Made by a program: the position numbers and the translations under genes. From Pseudomonadota bacterium (GTDB lineage Bacteria > Pseudomonadota > Gammaproteobacteria > Burkholderiales > Burkholderiaceae_C): a DNA stretch of 45,042 bases. Shown here piece by piece: positions 13,170 to 21,367 of this stretch. The stretch covers positions 1 to 45,042 of the forward strand of contig JAKOZT010000099.1 of assembly GCA_029779845.1 (NCBI GenBank). The letters are read 5' to 3'. Numbering within the stretch: the first letter of the stretch is position 1; every line of letters starts with the position of its first letter. Under the pieces are notes generated by a model that saw only the letters and a list, made by a program, of their open reading frames with translations, ran no database searches and was not told where the DNA came from.

Positions 13170-14828
13170 TCAGAGCACCTCGGACGCGAAGTCCGCCAGC
13201 CGCGAGCGCTCGCCGCGCGCCAGCGTCACGTGGCCGCTGTGCGGCCAGCCCTTGAAGCGGTCCACCGCGTAGGTCAGGCCCGAGCTGCCTTCGGTCAGGT
13301 AGGGCGTGTCGATCTGCGCCAGGTTGCCCAGGCAGACGATCTTGGTGCCCGGCCCGGCGCGCGTGATCAGCGTCTTCATCTGCTTGGGCGTCAGGTTCTG
13401 CGCCTCGTCGATGATGACGAACTTGTTCAGGAAGGTGCGCCCGCGCATGAAGTTCAGGCTCTTGATCTTGATCTTGGCGCGCACCAGGTCGTTGGTGGCG
13501 GCGCGTCCCCATTCGCCGGCGCCGCCGTCGCTGCGCGAGAGCACCTCGAGGTTGTCGTCGAGAGCGCCCATCCACGGGCCCATCTTCTCCTCCTCGGTGC
13601 CGGGCAGGAAGCCGATGTCCTCGCCCACCGGCACCGTCACGCGCGTGACGATGATCTCGGTGTAGCGGCGCTCGTCCATCACCTGCGACAGCCCCGCGGC
13701 CAGCGTCATCAGCGTCTTGCCGGTGCCGGCGGTGCCGGTCAGCGTGATGAAGTCGCACTCCGGGTCCATCAGCAGGTTGAGCGCGAAGTTCTGCTCGCGG
13801 TTGCGCGCGGTGACGCCCCACACCGCGTTCTTCGCGTGGGTGTATTCGCGCAGCGTGCGCAGCACGGCGGTCTTGCCGGTGATCTCGTGCACCTTGGCGT
13901 ACAGCGGCGCGGCGCCGGGTGCTTCGAGGTAGACGAACTGGTTGACCAGCAGTGCCGGCACCAGCGGCCCGCTGATGCGGTAGTAGGTGAAGCCGCCTTG
14001 CTGCCAGCTCTCCATCGTCTTGCCGTGGCGCTCCCAGAAGTCGGCGGGCAGCGGCAGCACGCCGGTGTAGAGCAGGTCGCCGTCGTCCAGCGTCTTGTCG
14101 TTGAAGTAGTCTTCCGCCGGCAGGCCGAGCGCACGCGCCTTGATGCGCATGTTGATGTCCTTGGACACCAGCACCACCGGGCGGCCCGGATGCTGCTCGC
14201 GCAGCGCCTGCACCACGCCGAGGATCTGGTTGTCGGCCTTGCCCTGCGGCAGCCCGGCCGGCAGGTGGACGTTGACGAGGTTGGTCTGGAAGAACAGCTT
14301 GCCGCCGGCCTCGCGGTGGCCGGTGGCGTTCAGCGGCAGGCCCTCGGACATGCCTGCGGCGTCGCGCTGCGGCATCGCGGCGGCCAGCGCATCGAGGTCG
14401 CGGCTGACCTGGCGGGCGTTGCGCGCCACCTCGGTCATGCCCTTCTTGTGGCCGTCGAGCTCCTCGAGCGTGATCATCGGCAGGTAGATGTCGTGCTCCT
14501 CGAAGCGGAACAGCGACGTGGGGTCGTGCATTAGCACGTTGGTGTCGAGCACGAACAGGTTGGCCGGGCCGCTGCCGCGCGGCGTGCGCGGCACGCGCTG
14601 CGGCGCCACCGGACGCGCCGGCTTGGCCGGGGCGGCGGCGGCCGGGCGTGCGATCACCGGCGTGGCCGCGGTGCCGCCGTCGAACAGGTCCATCACCGCG
14701 GGCGCGGCGGGTTCGGCGATGCTGCGGCTCGGTGGGGTGCGTCTGCCCGGTTTGGGCGCGGCCTGCGATTCGAAGTCGGCGTTGGAGAGGATGGCGGCTC
14801 GTTTGGCAGGCGGCTTGGGCAGTGGCAT
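13170..14828 (-). CDS. PIN domain-PhoH ATPase fusion protein
   Basis: Product of 552 residues. After a disordered Ala/Pro-rich leader (about 1-88) comes a PIN nuclease domain with VLDTNVLM at residues 93-100 and acidic residues in TLEELDGHK and VSKDINMRIKA. A PhoH-type P-loop ATPase follows, with Walker A GTAGTGKT at 365-372 and Walker B VIIDEAQN at 471-478. Such PhoH2/YlaK-like proteins are thought to be ATP- and RNA-dependent helicase-nucleases. The ATG at 14826-14828 is chosen because the ATG at 14867 would fall inside the hairpin upstream. Only 28 bases separate that hairpin from the start. It is convergent with the ligase gene, with a three-base gap. Confidence 0.92.
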   Translation of the reverse strand: MPLPKPPAKRAAILSNADFESQAAPKPGRRTPPSRSIAEPAAPAVMDLFDGGTAATPVIARPAAAAPAKPARPVAPQRVPRTPRGSGPANLFVLDTNVLMHDPTSLFRFEEHDIYLPMITLEELDGHKKGMTEVARNARQVSRDLDALAAAMPQRDAAGMSEGLPLNATGHREAGGKLFFQTNLVNVHLPAGLPQGKADNQILGVVQALREQHPGRPVVLVSKDINMRIKARALGLPAEDYFNDKTLDDGDLLYTGVLPLPADFWERHGKTMESWQQGGFTYYRISGPLVPALLVNQFVYLEAPGAAPLYAKVHEITGKTAVLRTLREYTHAKNAVWGVTARNREQNFALNLLMDPECDFITLTGTAGTGKTLMTLAAGLSQVMDERRYTEIIVTRVTVPVGEDIGFLPGTEEEKMGPWMGALDDNLEVLSRSDGGAGEWGRAATNDLVRAKIKIKSLNFMRGRTFLNKFVIIDEAQNLTPKQMKTLITRAGPGTKIVCLGNLAQIDTPYLTEGSSGLTYAVDRFKGWPHSGHVTLARGERSRLADFASEVL

Positions 14829-14856
14829 GGAGGCGGTCAGTGCGGACGGAAAACAA

Positions 14857-14886
14857 AAAAGCCGCACAGTCGGCTGTGCGGCTTTT
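14857..14886 (-). terminator. Strong intrinsic terminator between bcp and the PIN-PhoH gene
   Basis: A 13-base-pair perfect stem AAAAGCCGCACAG / CTGTGCGGCTTTT encloses a four-base loop. On the minus strand it is followed by a T-rich run (TTTTTTGTTTT), so it should end the bcp transcript. It also sits 28 bases before the downstream start codon. The PIN-PhoH gene therefore either depends on readthrough or keeps this hairpin in its own leader. Confidence 0.9.
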
Positions 14887-14947
14887 GGCGGAGACGGGTC
14901 TCGCGACTCACGTGCATGAATCGATCATACACAAGTCATTTCAGCGA

Positions 14948-15415
14948 TCACTTCAGGGCCTTGACGGCCTTGAGCACTTCCTCGACGTGGCCGGCGACCT
15001 TCAGGCCGCGCCACTCGGCGCGCAGCACGCCGGCGCCGTCGATCAGGAAGGTCGAGCGCTCGATGCCCTTGACCTTCTTGCCGTACATGATCTTGTTCTT
15101 GACCACGCCGAACATGTGGCAGAGCTTTTCTTCGGTGTCTGCGATCAGCTCGAAGGGCAGCTCGAGGTTCTGCTTGAACTTGTCGTGCGAGGCCATGTTG
15201 TCGCGCGACACGCCGAACACGACGGCGCCGGCCTTGACGAAGTCCTTGTGGTGGTCGCGGAACTGCATCGCCTCGGTGGTGCAGCCCGGCGTGTTGTCCT
15301 TCGGGTAGAAGTACAGCACGACGGTCTTGCCGGCGAAGGCCGCCGGCGTGAACTTCACGCCTCCCGTGGCGAGCGCTTCAAAGTCCGGCAGGGGTTTGTT
15401 GAGGGCTGGCGTCAT
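14948..15415 (-). CDS. bcp: Thiol peroxidase Bcp/PrxQ
   Basis: Product of 155 residues, a peroxiredoxin that reduces hydrogen peroxide and organic peroxides using thioredoxin-like donors in the cytoplasm. The peroxidatic Cys45 lies in NTPGCTTEA after the FYPKD segment. Position 50, where many PrxQ proteins have a resolving cysteine, is Met, so it is a one-Cys type or uses Cys99 (KLCHMF). The start MTPALNKPLPDFE fits the family. A TATAAT at 15459-15464 on the minus strand is a likely -10 element, giving a leader of about 40 bases that contains the palindrome CGCCCGCGCGGGCG (15436-15449). A strong terminator follows. Confidence 0.94.
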   Translation of the reverse strand: MTPALNKPLPDFEALATGGVKFTPAAFAGKTVVLYFYPKDNTPGCTTEAMQFRDHHKDFVKAGAVVFGVSRDNMASHDKFKQNLELPFELIADTEEKLCHMFGVVKNKIMYGKKVKGIERSTFLIDGAGVLRAEWRGLKVAGHVEEVLKAVKALK

Positions 15416-15458
15416 GGAGTTATGCTGAGAGAGTGCGCCCGCGCGGGCGTAGCCATGC

Positions 15459-15464
15459 ATTATA
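15459..15464 (-). promoter_or_regulatory. Probable -10 element of bcp
   Basis: The perfect -10 hexamer TATAAT reads on the minus strand 44 bases before the bcp ATG. No good -35 hexamer stands 16-18 bases upstream, so the element is supported only by the hexamer and its position. Confidence 0.45.
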
Positions 15465-15511
15465 AGGCTCGTGCACCCACCCACCGGAGCGCAGGGGTGC
15501 TGCGCGGCGCC

Positions 15512-15892
15512 TCATCCCCCACGTTCGAAGAGCAGCGCCGCGACCACCGCGCGGCCCTCGGCCAGCAGCACGTTGTAGGTGCGGCAGGCGGCCGGCGTGT
15601 CCATCACCTCGAAGCCGATGCGCCTGCGCATCAGCTCCTTCAGGATCGCCGGCGGCGGAAAGCGCAGCCGGCTGCCGCTGCCGAAGATCACCAGTTCGGG
15701 TTCGAGCGCGAGCACCGGCTCGAAGCTCGCTTCATCGAGCGCCTCGAAGCGCTCGACGCCCCAGGGCTGCACCGCGCCGCGCCACGGCACCAGCACGCTC
15801 GAACGGTGCTCGACGCCGGCGACGATCACGCCCTCGCTGGCGTGGCGGCTGATGGCATTGGCGCCTTCGGCGCGGTCGGCATGCATCTTCAT
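15512..15892 (-). CDS. Mth938-like domain protein (DUF498)
   Basis: Product of about 126 residues of the Mth938/NDUFAF3-like fold. In eukaryotes a member helps assemble respiratory complex I, but bacterial roles are unsettled and I assign none. Seen: the pattern SVLVPWRGAVQPW, the central PELVIFGSGSRLRFPPP and the C-terminal MDTPAACRTYNVLLAEGR, all typical of the family. The ATG at 15890-15892 is chosen; a start 12 codons earlier is possible. On the minus strand TACAAT (15901-15906) lies only eight bases before the ATG, so the message may be nearly leaderless. It is divergent from alaA with a 50-base gap. Confidence 0.85.
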   Translation of the reverse strand: MKMHADRAEGANAISRHASEGVIVAGVEHRSSVLVPWRGAVQPWGVERFEALDEASFEPVLALEPELVIFGSGSRLRFPPPAILKELMRRRIGFEVMDTPAACRTYNVLLAEGRAVVAALLFERGG

Positions 15893-15942
15893 CAGGGATA
15901 ATTGTAGGTTTCGGCTGCCATGCCGCACCTGCAGGAGTCCCC

Positions 15943-17169
15943 TTGAAGCCCATCGCCAAGTCGAGCAAGCTGGCCAATGTCTGCTACGACATCCGCGGAC
16001 CCGTGCTCGACAAGGCCCGCCAGATGCAGGAAGAGGGCCACAAGATCATCCAGCTGAACATCGGCAACCTCGCCGTGTTCGGCCTCGAGCCGCCCGACGA
16101 GATCGTGCAGGACATGATCCGCAACATGCCGCACACGGCCGGCTACACCGACAGCAAGGGCCTGTTCGCACCGCGCAAGGCGGTGGTGCACTACACGCAG
16201 GAGAAGAACATCCGCGGCGTGGCGGTGGACGACGTCTACCTCGGCAACGGCGCCTCCGAGCTGATCACGATGAGCCTGAACGCGCTGCTCAACAGCGGCG
16301 ACGAGGTGCTGATCCCGGCGCCCGACTACCCGCTGTACACCGCCTCGGTGGCGCTGTCGGGCGGCACGCCGGTGCACTACCTCTGCGACGAGGCCAGCGA
16401 CTGGATGCCCGACATCGAGGACATGCGCCGCAAGGTGACCAGCCGCACCAAGGCGATCGTCGTCATCAACCCGAACAACCCGACCGGCGCGCTCTACCCG
16501 GAGAGCGTGCTCAGGCAGATCGTCGAGGTGGCGCGCGAGCACCAGCTGATCATCCTGGCCGACGAGATCTACGACAAGACGCTGTTCGACGGCAACGTGC
16601 ACACCAGCATCGCCTCGCTGGCCGACGACGTGCTGTGCCTGACCTTCAACGGCCTGTCGAAGAACTACCGCTCCTGCGGCTACCGCGCCGGGTGGATGGT
16701 GGTGTCGGGCGAGAAGAAGCATGCGCGCGACTACATCGAGGGCCTGAACATGCTGGCCTCGATGCGGCTGTGCTCGAACACGCCGGGGCAACTGGCGATC
16801 CAGACCGCGCTGGGCGGCTACCAGAGCATCAAGGACCTGGTGGCCCCGGGCGGGCGGCTGTGCAAGCAGCGCGACCTCGCGTATGACTTGCTGACGCAGA
16901 TTCCCGGCGTCAGCGTCGTCAAGCCGAAGGCGGCGCTGTACATGTTCCCGCGCCTGGACCCGAAGATCTATCCGATCGCAGACGACCAGCAGTTCGCCTA
17001 CGAGCTGCTCGCCGAGGAGAAGGTGCTGATCGTGCAGGGCACCGGCTTCAACTGGCCGACGCCGGACCACTTCCGCCTCGTCTTCCTGCCCAACGTCGAC
17101 GACCTCGCCGAGGCGATCGGCCGCATCGCGCGCTTCCTCGAGCACTACCGCAAGAGACATTCCGTATGA
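15943..17169 (+). CDS. alaA: Alanine-forming PLP aminotransferase (AlaA type)
   Basis: Product of 408 residues, class I/II fold, closely resembling the E. coli AlaA sequence as I recall it. It makes alanine from pyruvate and glutamate. Seen: KSSKLANVCYDIRGPVL at the N-terminus, NPNNPTG at 176-182, DEIYDK at 207-212 and the PLP lysine Lys240 in FNGLSKNYR. It starts with TTG at 15943, supported by AGGAG at 15933-15937 five bases away and by homology. The next residue after GN in LNIGNLAVFG is Leu, where related sequences have Pro. It overlaps hom by four bases (ATGA) and heads a five-gene overlapping operon. Confidence 0.93.
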   Translation: MKPIAKSSKLANVCYDIRGPVLDKARQMQEEGHKIIQLNIGNLAVFGLEPPDEIVQDMIRNMPHTAGYTDSKGLFAPRKAVVHYTQEKNIRGVAVDDVYLGNGASELITMSLNALLNSGDEVLIPAPDYPLYTASVALSGGTPVHYLCDEASDWMPDIEDMRRKVTSRTKAIVVINPNNPTGALYPESVLRQIVEVAREHQLIILADEIYDKTLFDGNVHTSIASLADDVLCLTFNGLSKNYRSCGYRAGWMVVSGEKKHARDYIEGLNMLASMRLCSNTPGQLAIQTALGGYQSIKDLVAPGGRLCKQRDLAYDLLTQIPGVSVVKPKAALYMFPRLDPKIYPIADDQQFAYELLAEEKVLIVQGTGFNWPTPDHFRLVFLPNVDDLAEAIGRIARFLEHYRKRHSV

Positions 17170-18479
17170 AACCGATCCGCATCGCCGTGCTCGGCGCCGG
17201 TGTCGTCGCCGGTGGCGTCGTCCACGTGCTGCAACGCAACCAGGCCGAGATCCAGCGCCGCGCCGGCCGCGTCTTGCAGGTGGTGGCCGTGGCCGCGCGC
17301 AACCCCGCCAAGGCCAAGGCCGCGCTGGCCGGTCTCGATGTCCCCGTGGTGCAGGACTTCGAGGCGCTGGCGCGGCGCGACGACGTCGACATCGTCTGCG
17401 AGCTGATCGGCGGCACCGATCTGGCGCGCTCGCTGGTGCTCGCGGCGATCGCCGCCGGCAAGCATGTCGTCACCGCCAACAAGGCGCTGCTCGCGGTGCA
17501 CGGCAGCGAGATCTTTGCCGCGGCGCGCGAGAAGGGCGTGGTCGTCGCGTTCGAAGGCGCGGTGGCCGGCGGCATTCCGATCATCAAGGCGCTGCGCGAG
17601 GGCCTGAGCGCGAACCGCATCGAGTGGGTGGCCGGCATCATCAACGGCACGACCAATTTCATCCTCTCGGAGATGCGCTCCAAGGGCTTGGACTTCGACA
17701 CCGTGCTGAAGGAGGCACAGCGCCTCGGCTACGCCGAGGCCGACCCGACCTTCGACATCGAGGGCGTCGACGCCGCGCACAAGGCGACCATCATGAGCGC
17801 GATCGCCTTCGGCATCCCGGTGCAGTTCGACAAGGCGCACGTCGAGGGCATCACCAAGCTGCAGGCGGCCGACATCCGCTACGCCGAGCAGCTCGGCTAC
17901 CGCATCAAGCTCTTGGGCATCACCAAGCGCCGCGAGAAGGGCATCGAGCTGCGTGTGCACCCGACGCTGATCCCGGCGACGCGGCTGATCGCCAACGTCG
18001 AGGGCGCGATGAACGCGGTGGTGGTGCACGGCGACGCGGTCGGCACCACGCTGTACTACGGCAAGGGCGCCGGCGCCGAGCCGACCGCCTCGGCGGTGAT
18101 CGCCGACCTGGTCGACATCACGCGGCTGCACACCGCCGACCCGGATCACCGCGTGCCTTCGCTGGCCTTCCAGCCCGGCGCGATGCAGGACACGCCCATC
18201 CTTCCGATGGCCGAGGTCGTGACCTCGTTCTACCTGCGCCTGGTCGTGGCCGACAAGGCCGGCGTGCTGGCGCGCATCACCGGCATCCTGGCCGAGCACG
18301 GCATCTCGATCGACGCGGTGCTGCAGCGCGAGTCCGACGAGGGCGAGGCGCAGACCGACCTGATCATCCTGACGCACGACACGCTGGAAGGCGAGATGGA
18401 CAAGGCGCTGGCGCAGATGCAGGCGCTGCCCACCGTGCTCGCGCCCATCGTGCGCATCCGCAAGGAAGAACTGAAGTGA
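17166..18479 (+). CDS. hom: Homoserine dehydrogenase
   Basis: Product of 437 residues. It reduces aspartate semialdehyde to homoserine, the branch point to threonine and methionine. Seen: the N-terminal nucleotide-binding fold (IAVLGAGVVAGGVV), a central catalytic segment with FEGAVAGGIPIIKALREGL and NGTTNFILSEM, and a C-terminal ACT domain (about 355-430, VADKAGVLARITGILAEHG) expected to sense threonine. The ATG is in the ATGA overlap with alaA, and the TGA stop overlaps the GTG of thrC. Both overlaps imply translational coupling, matching flux from homoserine towards threonine. Confidence 0.97.
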   Translation: MKPIRIAVLGAGVVAGGVVHVLQRNQAEIQRRAGRVLQVVAVAARNPAKAKAALAGLDVPVVQDFEALARRDDVDIVCELIGGTDLARSLVLAAIAAGKHVVTANKALLAVHGSEIFAAAREKGVVVAFEGAVAGGIPIIKALREGLSANRIEWVAGIINGTTNFILSEMRSKGLDFDTVLKEAQRLGYAEADPTFDIEGVDAAHKATIMSAIAFGIPVQFDKAHVEGITKLQAADIRYAEQLGYRIKLLGITKRREKGIELRVHPTLIPATRLIANVEGAMNAVVVHGDAVGTTLYYGKGAGAEPTASAVIADLVDITRLHTADPDHRVPSLAFQPGAMQDTPILPMAEVVTSFYLRLVVADKAGVLARITGILAEHGISIDAVLQRESDEGEAQTDLIILTHDTLEGEMDKALAQMQALPTVLAPIVRIRKEELK

Positions 18480-19882
18480 AATACATCAGCACGCGCGGCG
18501 ATGCTGCGCCGCGCGGCTTCTCCGAGATCCTGCTCGAAGGCCTGGCGCCCGACGGCGGGCTGTACCTGCCGACGCACTATCCGAAGATCGACACGGCCAC
18601 GCTGGCGCGCTGGCGCGACCTCACGTATGCGGAGCTGGCGTTCGAGATCCTGGCTCTGTACATAGCCGACATCCCGCACGCCGACCTGAAGCGGCTGGTC
18701 TCGCAGACCTACACCGAGCAGGTCTTCGGCACGCGCGAGATCACGCCGCTGAAGAAGCTCGAGGACGGCCTGTACCTCGAAGCGCTGTCCAACGGCCCGA
18801 CGCTCGCCTTCAAGGACATGGCGATGCAACTGCTGGGCGCGCTGTTCGAGTACGAGCTGGCGCGGCGCGGGCAGACGCTGAACATCCTCGGCGCGACCTC
18901 GGGCGACACCGGTAGCGCGGCCGAGTACGCGATGCGCGGCAAGCAGGGCGTCAAGGTCTTCATGCTCAGCCCGCACGGCCGCATGAGCCCGTTCCAGCAG
19001 GCGCAGATGTTCAGCCTGCAGGACGCCAACATCCACAACATCGCCGTCGAGGGCGTGTTCGACGACTGCCAGGACATCGTCAAGGCGGTGTCCAACGACC
19101 TGGCCTTCAAGCGCCGCTGGAAGATCGGCACCGTCAACTCGATCAACTGGGCGCGGCTGCTGGCGCAGGTGGTGTACTACTTCGCCGGGTACTTCCAGGC
19201 GACGAAGAACAACGACGAGCGCGTCAGCTTCGCCGTGCCCTCGGGCAACTTCGGCAACATCTGCGCCGGCCACGTGGCGCGCATGATGGGCCTGCCGATC
19301 GAGCGCCTCGTGCTCGCCACCAACGAGAACAACGTGCTCGACGAGTTCTTCCGCACCGGCACCTACCGCGCGCGCGGCAGCGCCGAGACGCACGAGACCT
19401 CCAGCCCGTCGATGGACATCAGCAAGGCCTCGAACTTCGAGCGCTTCGTGTTCGACCTGCTCGGCCGCGATGCGGCGCGTACCCGCGCGCTGTTCGCCGA
19501 CGAACTGGCGAAGACCGGCCGCTTCACGCTGACGCGCGAGGAGTTCGCGCGCATCGCCGAGTACGGCTTCGTCTCCGGCAGCAGCACGCACGCCGATCGC
19601 CTCGCCACCATCCGCGACACCGCGCAGCGCTGCGGCACGGTGATCGACACCCACACCGCCGACGGGCTGAAGGTGGCGCGCGAGCACCGCGACGCCGGCG
19701 TGCCCATGATCGTGCTGGAGACCGCGCTGCCGGCGAAGTTCTCGGCCACCATCGTCGAGGCGCTGGGCCGCGAGCCCGAGCGCCCGGCCGCGCTGCAGGG
19801 CATCGAAAGACTGCCCAAGCGCTTCGAGGTGATGCGCGTCGACGCGCAGGCGGTCAAGGACTACATTGCCCGCCATGGCTGA
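18476..19882 (+). CDS. thrC: Threonine synthase
   Basis: Product of 468 residues, the long bacterial/fungal-type threonine synthase. It converts O-phosphohomoserine to threonine using PLP. The PLP lysine is Lys113 in LAFKDMAMQ, preceded by SNGPT and followed by the phosphate-binding loop ATSGDTGSAA. VPSGNFGNICAG is also seen. Start GTG at 18476 lies in a GTGA overlap with the hom stop and gives the canonical MKYISTRG N-terminus. Homoserine kinase is not adjacent here. The last bases overlap the start of moeA by eight bases. Confidence 0.97.
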   Translation: MKYISTRGDAAPRGFSEILLEGLAPDGGLYLPTHYPKIDTATLARWRDLTYAELAFEILALYIADIPHADLKRLVSQTYTEQVFGTREITPLKKLEDGLYLEALSNGPTLAFKDMAMQLLGALFEYELARRGQTLNILGATSGDTGSAAEYAMRGKQGVKVFMLSPHGRMSPFQQAQMFSLQDANIHNIAVEGVFDDCQDIVKAVSNDLAFKRRWKIGTVNSINWARLLAQVVYYFAGYFQATKNNDERVSFAVPSGNFGNICAGHVARMMGLPIERLVLATNENNVLDEFFRTGTYRARGSAETHETSSPSMDISKASNFERFVFDLLGRDAARTRALFADELAKTGRFTLTREEFARIAEYGFVSGSSTHADRLATIRDTAQRCGTVIDTHTADGLKVAREHRDAGVPMIVLETALPAKFSATIVEALGREPERPAALQGIERLPKRFEVMRVDAQAVKDYIARHG

Positions 19883-21107
19883 ACCCGCACGTGCCCCGCT
19901 GCTGACGCTGGACGAAGCGCTGGCGCGGCTGCTCGCCGCGGTGCGGCCGCTGGGCGAGGTGGAGCAGGTTTCGACGTTCGACGCGCGCGGCCGCGTGCTC
20001 GCCGAAGCCGTGCGCTCGGCGCTCGACGTGCCGCCGCAGGACAACAGCGCGATGGACGGCTACGCGCTGCGCGTCGCCGACGTTTCCGCAGCCGGCGCCG
20101 TGCTGCCGCTGAGCCAGCGCATCGCCGCCGGCCATGTCGGCGCGCCGCTGCAAGCCGGCACGGCGGCGCGCATCTTCACCGGCGCGCAGATCCCGCCCGG
20201 CGCCGATGCGGTGGTGATGCAGGAGCAGTGCGAGGCGCTGGGTGGCTCGGTGCGCATCGACGTCGTGCCCACGCCCGGCCAGTCCATCCGCCGCCGCGGC
20301 GAAGACGTGACGGACGGCGCCGAGGTGCTGGCGCGCGGCACGCTGCTGACGCCGCAGGCGCTGGGCATGGCGGCCTCGGTCGGCGCGGCGACGCTCGCCG
20401 TCGCGCGCCGCCCGCGCGTCGCGCTGTTCTCCACCGGCGACGAACTGGCGATGCCGGGCGAAACACTCAAGCCGGGCGCGATCTACAACTCCAACCGCTA
20501 CACGCTGCGCGCACTGATCGAGGCGCTGGGCTGCGAGTGCCGGGACCTCGGCATCGTGCCCGACGACCTGGCCGCGACGCGCGAGGCGCTGCGCCGCGCG
20601 GCCGCCGCCAGCGACCTGATCGTCACCTCGGGCGGCGTCTCGGTCGGCGAGGAAGACCACCTGCGCCCGGCCGTGCAGGCCGAAGGCCGGCTCGACCTGT
20701 GGCAGATCGCCGTCAAGCCGGGCAAGCCGCTCGCCTTCGGCGAAGTGCGGCGCGAGGGCGGCGGCCAGGCCTGGTTCATCGGCCTGCCGGGCAACCCGGT
20801 GTCGAGCTTCGTCACCTTCCTGCTCACGGTGCGGCCGGTGCTGCGCGCGCTGCAAGGCGCGCCGGCGGGGCTGCCCGCGCCGATGCGCTTGCGCGCCGAT
20901 TTCGACTGGCCCAAACCCGACAAGCGCCGCGAGTTCCTGCGCGTGCGGCGCAACGAGGCGGGCGGGTTGGATCTGTTCCCCAACCAGGGCTCGGGCGTGC
21001 TGACCTCGGTGGTGTGGGGAGACGGCCTGGTCGACAACCCGAGCGGACAGGCGATCGCGCGCGGCGACACGGTCGCCTTCCTGCCGTTCGCCGAGCTGCT
21101 GTCGTGA
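19875..21107 (+). CDS. moeA: Molybdopterin molybdenumtransferase MoeA, copy 2
   Basis: Product of 410 residues. Same family and reaction as the copy at 5359-6633, with PPQDNSAMDGYAL near residues 55-67, [19 protein letters not shown] and GLPGNPVSS all intact. It starts with ATG inside the end of thrC (eight-base overlap) and its TGA overlaps the moaD ATG by one base, so it belongs to the threonine operon at the transcript level. The two MoeA proteins share the fold signatures but differ widely elsewhere. They may be partially redundant or suited to different cofactor targets. Confidence 0.95.
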   Translation: MAEPARAPLLTLDEALARLLAAVRPLGEVEQVSTFDARGRVLAEAVRSALDVPPQDNSAMDGYALRVADVSAAGAVLPLSQRIAAGHVGAPLQAGTAARIFTGAQIPPGADAVVMQEQCEALGGSVRIDVVPTPGQSIRRRGEDVTDGAEVLARGTLLTPQALGMAASVGAATLAVARRPRVALFSTGDELAMPGETLKPGAIYNSNRYTLRALIEALGCECRDLGIVPDDLAATREALRRAAAASDLIVTSGGVSVGEEDHLRPAVQAEGRLDLWQIAVKPGKPLAFGEVRREGGGQAWFIGLPGNPVSSFVTFLLTVRPVLRALQGAPAGLPAPMRLRADFDWPKPDKRREFLRVRRNEAGGLDLFPNQGSGVLTSVVWGDGLVDNPSGQAIARGDTVAFLPFAELLS

Positions 21108-21358
21108 TGAAGGTCCGCGTGCGCTACTTCGCCTCGCTGCGCGAGGCGCTGGGCGCGGGCGAGAGCCTCGAGCTGCCCGCCGACGCCACGGTGGCCGCGG
21201 CGCGCGATGCGCTGGTCGCACGCGATGCGGCGCACGCCGCTGCGCTGGCGCGCGGCCGCGCGCTGCGTTGTGCACTCGATCAGGTGCTATGCGACGAATC
21301 GGCGCCGCTTTCCGATGGCGCCGAGCTGGCCTTCTTCCCGCCGGTCACCGGCGGGTGA
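21107..21358 (+). CDS. moaD: Molybdopterin synthase sulfur carrier subunit
   Basis: Product of 83 residues, a beta-grasp ubiquitin-like protein. Its C-terminal Gly-Gly (PPVTGG) is adenylated and thiocarboxylated to deliver sulfur to precursor Z with MoaE. VRVRYFASLREALG and the ending DGAELAFFPPV are typical. ATG overlaps the moeA stop (TGATG). Its partner moaE lies 579 bases further on, beyond an opposite-strand lipoprotein gene that ends nine bases after moaD. That breaks the usual moaD-moaE adjacency. Confidence 0.94.
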   Translation: MKVRVRYFASLREALGAGESLELPADATVAAARDALVARDAAHAAALARGRALRCALDQVLCDESAPLSDGAELAFFPPVTGG

Positions 21359-21367
21359 TCGACACGC

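Noticed and set aside
14887..14947. Possible tRNA or tRNA remnant after the bcp terminator
   Set aside because: I could not form a cloverleaf or find a T-loop consensus. The region is simply the bcp 3' flank.
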